This document shows, one piece after another, positions 8,994 to 15,695 of a stretch of DNA of 64,000 nt. How positions within the stretch are numbered: the first letter of the stretch is position 1; every line of letters starts with the position of its first letter. The DNA is from Hyphomicrobiales bacterium (GTDB taxonomy: Bacteria > Pseudomonadota > Alphaproteobacteria > Rhizobiales > Rhizobiaceae): positions 33,986 through 97,985 of the forward strand of contig UBJO01000028.1 of the NCBI GenBank assembly GCA_900465665.1, in the 5' to 3' direction. A model generated the notes under the pieces. That model had not been told where the DNA came from. It was given only the letters and a program-made list of their open reading frames with translations, and searched no databases. The position numbers were made by a program, and so were the translations under genes.

Positions 8994-9104
8994 TCTCGCC
9001 GCTTCGTCTTCATCCCCGCGGCTAGATCGCCCACGGGGATGAAACAATCGCAACGCCGCCGAGGAACTCTCGGGGCGAAACCTATCGCTTTGATTTCGGA
9101 AAAG

Positions 9105-9137
9105 AAAAAGGCCTGCATTTTTCAATGCAGACCTTTT
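9105..9137 (-). terminator. Bidirectional terminator between small lipoprotein and tRNA-Asn
   Basis: AAAGGCCTGCATT and AATGCAGACCTTT form a stem with one mismatch and a TTTC-type loop. A T-rich run follows on the minus strand (complement of 9099-9108), fitting the end of the tRNA-Asn transcript. On the plus strand it may also stop the lipoprotein transcript. Confidence 0.65.
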
Positions 9138-9143
9138 AGAAAC

Positions 9144-9218
9144 TGGCTCCCCGGGCCGGATTCGAACCGGCGACCTGTCGATTAACAGTCGAATGCTCTA
9201 CCGCTGAGCTACCAGGGA
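9144..9218 (-). tRNA. tRNA-Asn (anticodon GTT)
   Basis: On the minus strand the 75-nt gene starts TCCCTGGTAGCTCAGCGG and ends with an encoded CCA (complement of 9144-9146). The acceptor stem pairs TCCCTGG with CCGGGGA. The D-loop, the anticodon loop CTGTTAA (anticodon GTT) and the T-arm GGTTCGAATCC are all in place. Confidence 0.96.
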
Positions 9219-9326
9219 TCACCGCTCGCCGCGGTGTGAGTGGGCTAATACAAATGCTTGCTCGATTTGCCAAGCGGTTTTTTCAAAAAAATGACATCTC
9301 CTTGCAATCATTCAGGTTATCCCCAC

Positions 9327-9620
9327 ATGCTGTGGATGACCGAGACCCCGAAAAACACCGCCAAACGCTTTGGCATCGATCACACCACCGGCCACATCGT
9401 CATGGGGCCGACCCGCATTCCGCTGCCGAAGTCGCGCATAGCAAGGCTTTTGATCGGCGGACTGCTGGTTTTGGGCGGATGTCTGGGCTTTCTTCCGATT
9501 CTCGGCTTCTGGATGATTCCGCTCGGCGTGCTGGTGCTGTCGCACGACCTACATGTCGCGCGGCGAATGAGACGACGATTTTCGGTTTGGTGGCACAGGA
9601 GGCGGAATTCCGCCTCCTGA
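9327..9620 (+). CDS. Small membrane protein (97 aa)
   Basis: A cytoplasmic-looking N-terminal 45 residues is followed by one long hydrophobic hairpin region (LLIGGLLVLGGCLGFLPI and FWMIPLGVLVLS) and a very basic tail (RRMRRRF...WHRRR), suggesting two membrane segments with the tail inside. It resembles small PGPGW-like inner-membrane proteins, but I do not assign a family. Starts at 9327 or 9336 are both possible; neither has a clear ribosome site. It converges on pit. Confidence 0.6.
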   Translation: MLWMTETPKNTAKRFGIDHTTGHIVMGPTRIPLPKSRIARLLIGGLLVLGGCLGFLPILGFWMIPLGVLVLSHDLHVARRMRRRFSVWWHRRRNSAS

Positions 9621-9630
9621 TATCAATCGC

Positions 9631-10635
9631 TCAGGCGAAGAGGCCGGCGATCCAGTAGAAGGCGGCGGCGATCAGTGCGGCGGCCGGCAGCGTCACCACC
9701 CAGGCGACGACGATGTTGCCCGCAAGGCCCCAGCGCACGGCAGACACCCGCCGCGCCGCGCCGACGCCGATGATCGCGCCGGTGATGGTGTGGGTGGTCG
9801 AGACGGGGATGCCGAGCCATGTGGCGCCGAACAGCGTCAGCGCGCCGCCCGTCTCCGCGCAAAAGCCCTGCATCGGGTTCAGCCGGGTGATCTTCGATCC
9901 CATCGTGTGCACGATGCGCCAGCCGCCGAACAGCGTGCCGAGCGCCATCGCCGACTGGCAGGAAAGCACCACCCACAGCGGCACGTGGAAGCTGCCGCCG
10001 AGATAGCCCTGCGAATAGAGCAGGATGGCGATGATCCCCATGGTCTTCTGCGCGTCGTTGCCGCCGTGTCCAAGCGAATAAAGCGACGCCGAGACGAACT
10101 GCATGATGCGGAAGGTGCGATCGACGGCGAACGGCGTCTGCCGCACGAAGAGCCATGACACGATGAGCACGAGAAACAGCGCCAGGAGAAAGCCGATCAT
10201 CGGCGACATGACGATTGCACCGGCGGTCTTCAAGAGACCGCTCCAGACGATCGAGCTGAAGCCGACCTTGGCGAGCCCAGCGCCGACCAGCCCGCCGACC
10301 AGCGCGTGTGACGAGCTCGAGGGGATGCCGAACACCCAGGTGACGATGTTCCAGATAATCGCGCCCATCAGCGCCGCGAAGATCACCATGGGCGAGACGA
10401 TGGCGGGATCGATGATCCCGGTCCCCAGCGTCTCGGCGACATGCAGTCCGAAGAATAGGAAGGCGATGAAATTGAAGAAGGCCGCCCAGGCAACGGCGAA
10501 CTGCGGCCTGAGCACGCGCGTCGAGACGATCGTCGCGATCGAATTGGCGGCATCATGCAGGCCGTTCAGAAAGTCGAAGAACAGCGCGACCGCGATCAGC
10601 CCGACAAGCAGCGGGAAGGCAAGGGTGGCGTCCAT
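9631..10635 (-). CDS. pit: Low-affinity inorganic phosphate transporter, PiT family
   Basis: A 334-residue inner-membrane transporter that imports phosphate, as a metal-phosphate complex with proton symport. The family signature GLHDAANSIATIVSTR lies near residue 25, and the duplicated motif is seen again as GGNDAQKTMGI. A second half repeats PVSTTHTITGAIIGVG. About ten membrane segments. The start ATG overlaps the DUF47 stop by one base (TGATG), so the two are translationally coupled in one operon. In Sinorhizobium the equivalent orfA-pit operon is repressed by PhoB when phosphate is scarce, which fits the Pho box upstream. Confidence 0.95.
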   Translation of the reverse strand: MDATLAFPLLVGLIAVALFFDFLNGLHDAANSIATIVSTRVLRPQFAVAWAAFFNFIAFLFFGLHVAETLGTGIIDPAIVSPMVIFAALMGAIIWNIVTWVFGIPSSSSHALVGGLVGAGLAKVGFSSIVWSGLLKTAGAIVMSPMIGFLLALFLVLIVSWLFVRQTPFAVDRTFRIMQFVSASLYSLGHGGNDAQKTMGIIAILLYSQGYLGGSFHVPLWVVLSCQSAMALGTLFGGWRIVHTMGSKITRLNPMQGFCAETGGALTLFGATWLGIPVSTTHTITGAIIGVGAARRVSAVRWGLAGNIVVAWVVTLPAAALIAAAFYWIAGLFA

Positions 10636-11276
10636 CAGACGTTCTCGATCACGATGCCGCTGATCTCGTTGGCGACGTCCTCGAAGCGGTCGACGACCTT
10701 TTCGAGCTCGCCGTAGATCTCGCTGCCGATGATATAGGCCATCGGGTTGGTGGCGCCGTGTTTGTGGAAGAGGTCCTTCAGCCCCTGATCGTGCAATTCG
10801 TCCGACCGTCCCTCGATCCGCGTCACAGCTTCCGCGATCGCCGTCAGGCGAGGGGCGTTGGCATTGATTCGATCGAGGAGCGGAATGGCCTCGGCGATCA
10901 TGTGCGCGGCCTCGACGATCGTCTTGCCCATCTCCTGCATGACAGGATCGAAGCTCTTCTGCTCGAACAGGCGGATCGTCTTGACCGTCTTGTGCATCAT
11001 GTCGATCGCGTCATCCATCGACTGGATGAGGTCCTTGATGTCGACCCGGTCGAAGGGTGTGATGAAGCTGCGGCGAACGGCAAGCAGGACATCGCGGGTA
11101 ATATCATCGGCTTCGTTTTCCAGTGTGACGATGCGGGCGCAGTGCTTCTCGGTGTCGTTTCCGGAAAGCAGTTCGTTCAGCGCTTCGGCCGCACCCACGA
11201 CTGTTTTCGCGTGCTGTGCGAAAAGATCGAAGAACCGGTCTTCGCGTGGCATGAGTTTCCGAAACCAGCTCAGCAT
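10635..11276 (-). CDS. DUF47 family PhoU-like accessory protein of Pit
   Basis: About 213 residues of the DUF47 (PhoU-like) family, mostly helical, starting MLSWFRKLMPREDRFFDLF. This family forms metal-binding helical bundles and is nearly always encoded just before a PiT transporter, as here (orfA in Sinorhizobium). It probably tunes Pit activity. The ATG at 11276 is the usual family start and has GGATGG a few bases upstream. An in-frame ATG at 11285 would add three residues. The Pho box lies only 23 nt or so upstream of the start. Confidence 0.9.
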   Translation of the reverse strand: MLSWFRKLMPREDRFFDLFAQHAKTVVGAAEALNELLSGNDTEKHCARIVTLENEADDITRDVLLAVRRSFITPFDRVDIKDLIQSMDDAIDMMHKTVKTIRLFEQKSFDPVMQEMGKTIVEAAHMIAEAIPLLDRINANAPRLTAIAEAVTRIEGRSDELHDQGLKDLFHKHGATNPMAYIIGSEIYGELEKVVDRFEDVANEISGIVIENV

Positions 11277-11298
11277 AATATCCATCCATGAAAGGGTA

Positions 11299-11316
11299 TT
11301 GTCATAAAAGTGTCAT
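11299..11316 (+). promoter_or_regulatory. Pho box (PhoB site), reversed relative to DUF47-pit
   Basis: TTGTCAT (11299-11305), AAAA and GTGTCAT (11310-11316) form the 11-nt-spaced direct repeat of a PhoB box, matching the consensus CTGTCAT-N4-CTGTCAT with one mismatch in each half. It reads rightward, while the adjacent DUF47-pit operon is leftward. It also lies almost on top of the DUF47 start, so it probably acts as a repressor site. Confidence 0.7.
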
Positions 11317-11501
11317 AAAGCAGCGACCGGACCAATGAAAGTGCCGGAGGGGCATTCGGGGACGCAGGGTTAACCACACGAAATCGCCGCATTCGCTGGC
11401 GAATGCTGAGCAAAACCAAGCGATTGGAACGAGTTGTCGGAATGCGCGTTATCTCGTCGTGGGACAACGATGAAGCATCTCTGTGGATTGTGAGGTCTGA
11501 A

Positions 11502-11966
11502 ATGAAGAAATTGGCCATTATCGCCGTGGCGTTGATGACATGCCTGGGGAGCATCTCCCCGGCCAGCGCTTTTGACGTCCGCTACCCACGCGGCAAGGAG
11601 GTCGATGGACTGACCGGCCTGCCGAATACGCCCAAGCCGGAGTTTAGCGATCGATGCGGCCCGTACCGCAACTGCTACGGCAATCGGGATCGCTATCGCT
11701 ACAGCGACCGTGGTCGCGATTACTACCGCCGCGACTATAATCGCTACGACGACCGTTACTATCGCCGCCATAGCGACAACACCGGCGCGATCATCGGCGG
11801 ATTGGCGGCAGGCGCGATTCTCGGCGGCGTACTCGCGTCTCAGCCGCGCTATCGCTCCGGCGATTCGCATGTCGACTACTGCTATAGCCGCTACCGCTCC
11901 TATCGCGCGTCCGACAACACCTACCAGCCCAACTATGGTCCCCGCCGTCAGTGCGTGGGTCCGTAA
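11502..11966 (+). CDS. BA14K family secreted protein
   Basis: 154 residues. A cleavable signal peptide ([17 protein letters not shown]...ASA) is followed by a Tyr/Arg/Asp-rich low-complexity middle (repeated RYD, DRY and YRR triplets), a Gly/Ala hydrophobic segment ([17 protein letters not shown]) and the C-terminal BA14K domain [19 protein letters not shown] with a final Cys. BA14K proteins, named from Brucella, are periplasmic or surface proteins common in Rhizobiales, with lectin-like and envelope roles reported. The ATG at 11502 gives the signal peptide; the longer upstream frame is not needed. Confidence 0.85.
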   Translation: MKKLAIIAVALMTCLGSISPASAFDVRYPRGKEVDGLTGLPNTPKPEFSDRCGPYRNCYGNRDRYRYSDRGRDYYRRDYNRYDDRYYRRHSDNTGAIIGGLAAGAILGGVLASQPRYRSGDSHVDYCYSRYRSYRASDNTYQPNYGPRRQCVGP

Positions 11967-11994
11967 GAGATCGGCACGCGATCGCAATGGAAAT

Positions 11995-12025
11995 GCCTCC
12001 GGACGCAATGCCGGAGGCTTTTTTT
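11995..12025 (+). terminator. Rho-independent terminator after the BA14K gene
   Basis: GCCTCCGG (11995-12002) pairs with CCGGAGGC (12011-12018) and is followed by seven T. A clean intrinsic terminator 28 nt after the stop codon. Confidence 0.9.
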
Positions 12026-12121
12026 GTGTGATCTTCGTGGCCGCGTTAACCGTCGCTGCCGCGTGCGCTTTCAATCCGATCCGATGTCGTTTCCTTCGAC
12101 GACCTCGTTGTCATATTCCTA

Positions 12122-12751
12122 TTAGTGCCACTCGATGTTAGAGCGCAGGAGTTTCGCAGGTACGCCGCCCACCAGCGTTCCCGCTTCAACGTCGCGGGTG
12201 ACAACTGACCCGGCCGCGATCACCGCGCCGGGGCCAATTTTGACGCCTTTTAGAATGATACTGTTCATGCCAATCCAGACATGATCGCCAATGACGATCG
12301 CGCCATCTTGTGGGCGGTTGGAATTGACGATGGTGTGATTGTCGGAATCCCTGATGGAGACATTCTCGGCGATCATCACATCCCGGCCGATTTTGATGGA
12401 GTTGAAACAACTGATCGTACTGTTGCTGTTCAGATACCCGCTTCCGAGTTCCAGCACAGCGCCTTGGTCGACGACGACTTTGCTACCTGTGTAGATCGTG
12501 AAGTGGCCTTCGACAGATAATTGTCCTCCATCAGAAACTGCAACGAGTGTCTTGTCCGCGAGGTAAGCTGGCCAGCGAAAACCCACGTCGAGCCTTCCAT
12601 CACCTGACAAGGTGCAATTGCGTGCCCGTTTTAGGACCGCGCCACGCCATAGTTCCACAGTAATACGACCGAATTTCCGCCTACGCGTTGCACGGAAAAT
12701 AGGGAGCCTGTCCGCTATGCGTTTACCGAGCCGAATTCCTCGCATGAGCAT
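12122..12751 (-). CDS. Hexapeptide-repeat (left-handed beta-helix) acyltransferase
   Basis: A 209-residue acetyl/acyltransferase of the LbH superfamily. Hexapeptide repeats run through residues ~85-200 ([48 protein letters not shown]) and the family end [12 protein letters not shown] is present. The His in DSDNHTI is the likely catalytic base, as in WcaF/CatB-type enzymes. Such enzymes O-acetylate exopolysaccharide or LPS sugars; the acceptor here is unknown. GC content and codon choice (AGA, ATA and TTA-type codons) look lower in GC than the neighbours. The gene stands alone next to tRNA-Cys, so horizontal acquisition is possible. Confidence 0.87.
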   Translation of the reverse strand: MLMRGIRLGKRIADRLPIFRATRRRKFGRITVELWRGAVLKRARNCTLSGDGRLDVGFRWPAYLADKTLVAVSDGGQLSVEGHFTIYTGSKVVVDQGAVLELGSGYLNSNSTISCFNSIKIGRDVMIAENVSIRDSDNHTIVNSNRPQDGAIVIGDHVWIGMNSIILKGVKIGPGAVIAAGSVVTRDVEAGTLVGGVPAKLLRSNIEWH

Positions 12752-12814
12752 TTAGCAGTCCTGGTTGCCGGTGCCGTAAAGCTGAATGCTAGGAGATGCG
12801 CCGCGACTGTGAAA

Positions 12815-12831
12815 CTCCACCTTTGGTGGAG
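12815..12831. repeat. Perfect stem-loop upstream of the acyltransferase
   Basis: CTCCACC and GGTGGAG form a perfect 7-bp stem with a TTT loop in the 190-nt gap between the acyltransferase and tRNA-Cys. There is no T-run on either side. It could be a leader hairpin of the acyltransferase message or a protein-binding dyad. Confidence 0.4.
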
Positions 12832-12944
12832 GTCCCAACGATGGCCCGTCTGTCAATGAGCACACGCTCACCGCGTTGACAGGGGAAATCGCCGCACGCA
12901 AGCGGTCAATCTTTGACTGCTTATCGGATCTGGGAAAGGAAAAT

Positions 12945-13018
12945 TGGAGGCCTCGCCCGGAATTGAACCGGGGTACAAGGATTTGCAGTCCTCTGCGTCA
13001 CCACTCCGCCACGAGGCC
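12945..13018 (-). tRNA. tRNA-Cys (anticodon GCA)
   Basis: On the minus strand the gene starts GGCCTCGTGGCGGAGTGG, has anticodon loop CTGCAAA (anticodon GCA), T-arm GGTTCAATTCC, acceptor strand CGAGGCC, discriminator T and an encoded CCA (complement of 12945-12947). All arms pair. Confidence 0.96.
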
Positions 13019-13196
13019 TCACGACGCTTACTTTCGAAAGCGTGGGCGGCATTTAGAATGAATAGAAAACAAGCGCAAGGGGGTTGTTCAAAAACCTGAG
13101 GGATTTCAGACGACAAAATTCGCGACGGACATGGTTCGCGCAAACCTGCCGCATAACAGGTCCGACTGCCCGCTGCCGAGCCTGCTACCAAGTTGG

Positions 13197-13340
13197 TCAG
13201 TTGGCGCGCTGCAACGAAACGAGCGGGGACACACCATTGGTCGCGACACCAGGCACGCTCGCGTGTACGAGCGGTATCATCACGATGATCGCGAATAGGC
13301 CCCCGATAAAGAGACCACCCAAGAGAGCTGATTTCGCCAT
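13197..13340 (-). CDS. Small single-pass membrane protein (47 aa)
   Basis: Starts MAKSALLGGLFIGGLFAII, giving one hydrophobic helix of about 22 residues, then a short periplasmic-type tail rich in Val, Ser and Asn. GGGGT precedes the ATG at 13340. An alternative start at 13379 adds 13 polar residues but lacks a ribosome site. It lies about 100 nt downstream of another tiny membrane-protein gene on the same strand, so the two may form one transcript. Function unknown. Confidence 0.45.
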   Translation of the reverse strand: MAKSALLGGLFIGGLFAIIVMIPLVHASVPGVATNGVSPLVSLQRAN

Positions 13341-13437
13341 GACACCCCGCTGGCCATCGTTCTTATTGGTTAAAGTCATCGCTAATAAAGCTGACGGCCA
13401 CCTGAACGTCTTGGTTGCGGGAGACGATGTTTAACTC

Positions 13438-13539
13438 TCAGCCTGTCTCTTTTCCGAGCAAGCCGCAGCACATGATGGCGATCAGCGCGGCGACGATGAA
13501 AAAGTCGAACAGCGAGAAATATTCAGCTATGACTGACAT
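13438..13539 (-). CDS. Tiny membrane protein (33 aa)
   Basis: A 33-codon gene on the minus strand: it begins MSVIAEYFSLFDFFIVAAL, continues with a hydrophobic helix containing two adjacent Cys (IMCCGLLG) and ends KETG. It has a very strong, doubled ribosome site (GGAGGAATAAGGAGGAG) directly before the ATG, much better than chance, which is the main reason to call it. Probable single-pass inner-membrane micro-protein of unknown role, possibly co-transcribed with the 47-residue gene downstream. Confidence 0.6.
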   Translation of the reverse strand: MSVIAEYFSLFDFFIVAALIAIMCCGLLGKETG

Positions 13540-13739
13540 GATCTTCTCCTCCTTATTCCTCCGGTTGCAATATTATCACAATCTCATGAACGTCACCATG
13601 GATTTTTGAGAAGGCTTAAGGGGAGTGGCCGTGATGTCCGAATTCTTGCTGCAGTCGCTCACGAAGCCTTGAAAGCCGGTTGCCCTGCGATTAAGACACG
13701 GGTGAGCAATAAGCGCTTTTCATTGGGCGAGAGGACACT

Positions 13740-14402
13740 ATGAATTTCGAGACGGCACGCGCCAACATGGTCGACAACCAGATCCGCACCACGGATGTCA
13801 CCTCTCACTCCGTTCAGGCCGCTTTCCTTGCCGTGCCGCGTGAGGCTTTCGTTCCGGAAAAGTCGAAGGCAATCTCCTACATCGACACCGACGTCGAAAT
13901 CTGTCCGGCGGCCGCAGGCAAGCCGGCGCGTTTCCTGATGCAGCCGTCGCCGCTCGCCAAGCTGCTGCAGCTTGCTGCCGTGACGAAGCATGACGTTGTT
14001 CTCGATGTCGGCTGCGGCACGGGTTATGTCTCCGCACTCTTCTCCAAGCTCGCCGGTTCCGTCGTGGCTCTGGAAGAAGACGAAGCGCTTGCCGCCGAGG
14101 CAACGGCAAACCTTGCCGATTACGCCAACGTCTCCGTCGTCACGGGATCGCTTGAATCCGGCAGCGCCAAGGGCGCACCCTACGACCTGATCTTCGTCAA
14201 CGGCGCGGTGGAAGAAGTTCCGGCTTCGCTCTTCTCGCAGTTGCGTGAAGGTGGTCGCCTTGTCACCATCAAGGGATATGGCGGCTCGGCGCGTGCGACG
14301 GTGTTTGTCAGCGAGCGCGGCGCGGTCTCCGAAAACGTCTTCTTCAACGCTTCCGTCAAGCCGCTGCCGGGCTTCGCCAAGGCACGTGAATTCGTTTTCT
14401 AA
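13740..14402 (+). CDS. Protein-L-isoaspartate O-methyltransferase family protein
   Basis: A 220-residue SAM-dependent methyltransferase related to Pcm. The N-terminal part has MVDNQIRTTDVTSHSVQAA and VPREAFVP. Motif I is VVLDVGCGTGYVSALFSKLA near residue 86. It lacks the full active-site signature of true repair Pcm, and a second, more canonical copy sits at 36277-36930, so the exact substrate is uncertain. In related Rhizobiaceae I recall this gene directly before tolC and popZ; here the tolC position is empty. Confidence 0.85.
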   Translation: MNFETARANMVDNQIRTTDVTSHSVQAAFLAVPREAFVPEKSKAISYIDTDVEICPAAAGKPARFLMQPSPLAKLLQLAAVTKHDVVLDVGCGTGYVSALFSKLAGSVVALEEDEALAAEATANLADYANVSVVTGSLESGSAKGAPYDLIFVNGAVEEVPASLFSQLREGGRLVTIKGYGGSARATVFVSERGAVSENVFFNASVKPLPGFAKAREFVF

Positions 14403-14430
14403 GCAACGCGCGACGTGGGTTCTTGATGAT

Positions 14431-14459
14431 GCGGGCGCCACTGGCGCCCGTTTCTGTTT
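14431..14459 (+). terminator. Intrinsic terminator after the methyltransferase gene
   Basis: GGGCGCC (14433-14439) and GGCGCCC (14443-14449) pair with a short loop, followed by the T-rich stretch GTTTCTGTTT. It lies about 30 nt after the stop codon. Confidence 0.7.
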
Positions 14460-14624
14460 CAGGCGGACCTTCGAAGCAGTCATTGACCTTTGAGAAAACT
14501 GTGCAAAGCGGCAGTCATTTGATTCGCGATGATTTTTTTCCCCGATCGGCTATCCTACAGTCTGGGTGATTCGGATGCCGACACCTCGCAATCCGGTCGT
14601 TGTTTGAGAATAACGGGGATAGAT

Positions 14625-15575
14625 ATGGCTCAGCCAAGCGTAGCGCGTGAACCGTCCATGGAAGAAATCCTGGCGTCGATCCGCCAGATCATCGAAAGCA
14701 ATGAGCCGGGCGCGGGCAGGGCACTCTCCGCATCGCTGCCGCCTGTTTACGGTGACGATGAAGACGATCACGGCTCCGACATTCATCTGACGGTTGATCA
14801 GGCCTATGCCGGCGTGGAATTCCCCGATCCCGCACCGCAGCAGACCGATCCGCGCTTCGTCGCCGCCAATTCCGCGGGCTCCGCACCCGCTCAGGAAGCG
14901 CCGCGCGCCGCCATGTCGCTCGCCGATGTCGCCGCCCGCGTTCGCGCCGCCTCCGAGCGCAACACGCTTCAGCCGCAGCGCGAACCGCCCCTCGAGTTCC
15001 GCCAGCAGCCGGCGCCTGTGGCACCGGCTCCCGTCATGGACGCCCAGCCGCAGCAGGTAGTCGAGGAGCACCCGGTGGTGCAGCAGGCTGCTCCGGCGCC
15101 GCAGCGCGCACCCGAGCCCGTGCTGGCTGACGAACCGGCCGCAACGGCGTTCGAAATGCCGCCTCATCAGCCGGTCGCAGAAGTCGAGACCGCTCAGCCC
15201 GCGGCAGCGCCGGTTCAGGAGCAGGTCGCGATCGCTCCGCCCATTGCCGCTTCGCCGATGTCAGCCGCGCCGATCTCGGCACAACCGATCTACGCCGAGC
15301 CGGTCTCCGCGCCGCTGTCGGATCGCCTTCTGCCGAGCCTGATGGACGAAACCCAGCAGTCGCTGCTGTCGCAGGATGCCGGCCTGCAGATTGCCCGCTC
15401 CTTCGAGGAACTGGCCGCCGCCATCGATGGCGCCGAGCGCCGCTCGCTGGACGAGATCGCCGAAGACATGCTGCGCCCGATGCTGCGCGACTGGCTCGAC
15501 GACAACCTGCCGACGCTGGTCGAGCGCCTCGTGCGCGAAGAGATCGAGCGCGTGGCGCGCGGCCCGCGCCGCTGA
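14625..15575 (+). CDS. popZ: Polar organizing protein PopZ (DUF2497)
   Basis: 316 residues. The N-terminal helix AREPSMEEILASIRQIIES is the conserved PopZ client-binding motif. The long middle is Pro/Ala/Gln-rich and acidic (disordered). The C-terminal oligomerisation domain (LRPMLRDWLDDNLPTLVERL) closes the protein. PopZ forms a polymeric microdomain at the cell pole that tethers centromere partition proteins; in Agrobacterium it marks the growing pole. The ATG at 14625 was chosen because the conserved N-terminal segment begins there and the upstream 32 codons look non-coding. It precedes valS, as in relatives. Confidence 0.9.
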   Translation: MAQPSVAREPSMEEILASIRQIIESNEPGAGRALSASLPPVYGDDEDDHGSDIHLTVDQAYAGVEFPDPAPQQTDPRFVAANSAGSAPAQEAPRAAMSLADVAARVRAASERNTLQPQREPPLEFRQQPAPVAPAPVMDAQPQQVVEEHPVVQQAAPAPQRAPEPVLADEPAATAFEMPPHQPVAEVETAQPAAAPVQEQVAIAPPIAASPMSAAPISAQPIYAEPVSAPLSDRLLPSLMDETQQSLLSQDAGLQIARSFEELAAAIDGAERRSLDEIAEDMLRPMLRDWLDDNLPTLVERLVREEIERVARGPRR

Positions 15576-15600
15576 TCGGATCCGCCGCTTTTTACAAAGA

Positions 15601-15629
15601 GCCGCTCCGGTCCCCGGGGCGGCTTTTTT
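15601..15629 (+). terminator. Rho-independent terminator after popZ
   Basis: GCCGCTCCGG (15601-15610) and CCGGGGCGGC (15614-15623) form a 10-bp stem with one G-U pair, followed by six T. Confidence 0.88.
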
Positions 15630-15695
15630 ATTGACTTGCTGGCGGGCATCCTATTTACAACCCGCATCCAGAAAACCTCCAGATTTGGTCCAAAA

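Noticed and set aside
13634..13672. A 12-codon frame before the Pcm-like gene as a leader peptide
   Set aside because: It has a fair ribosome site, but no attenuator structure or codon run indicates a regulatory peptide.
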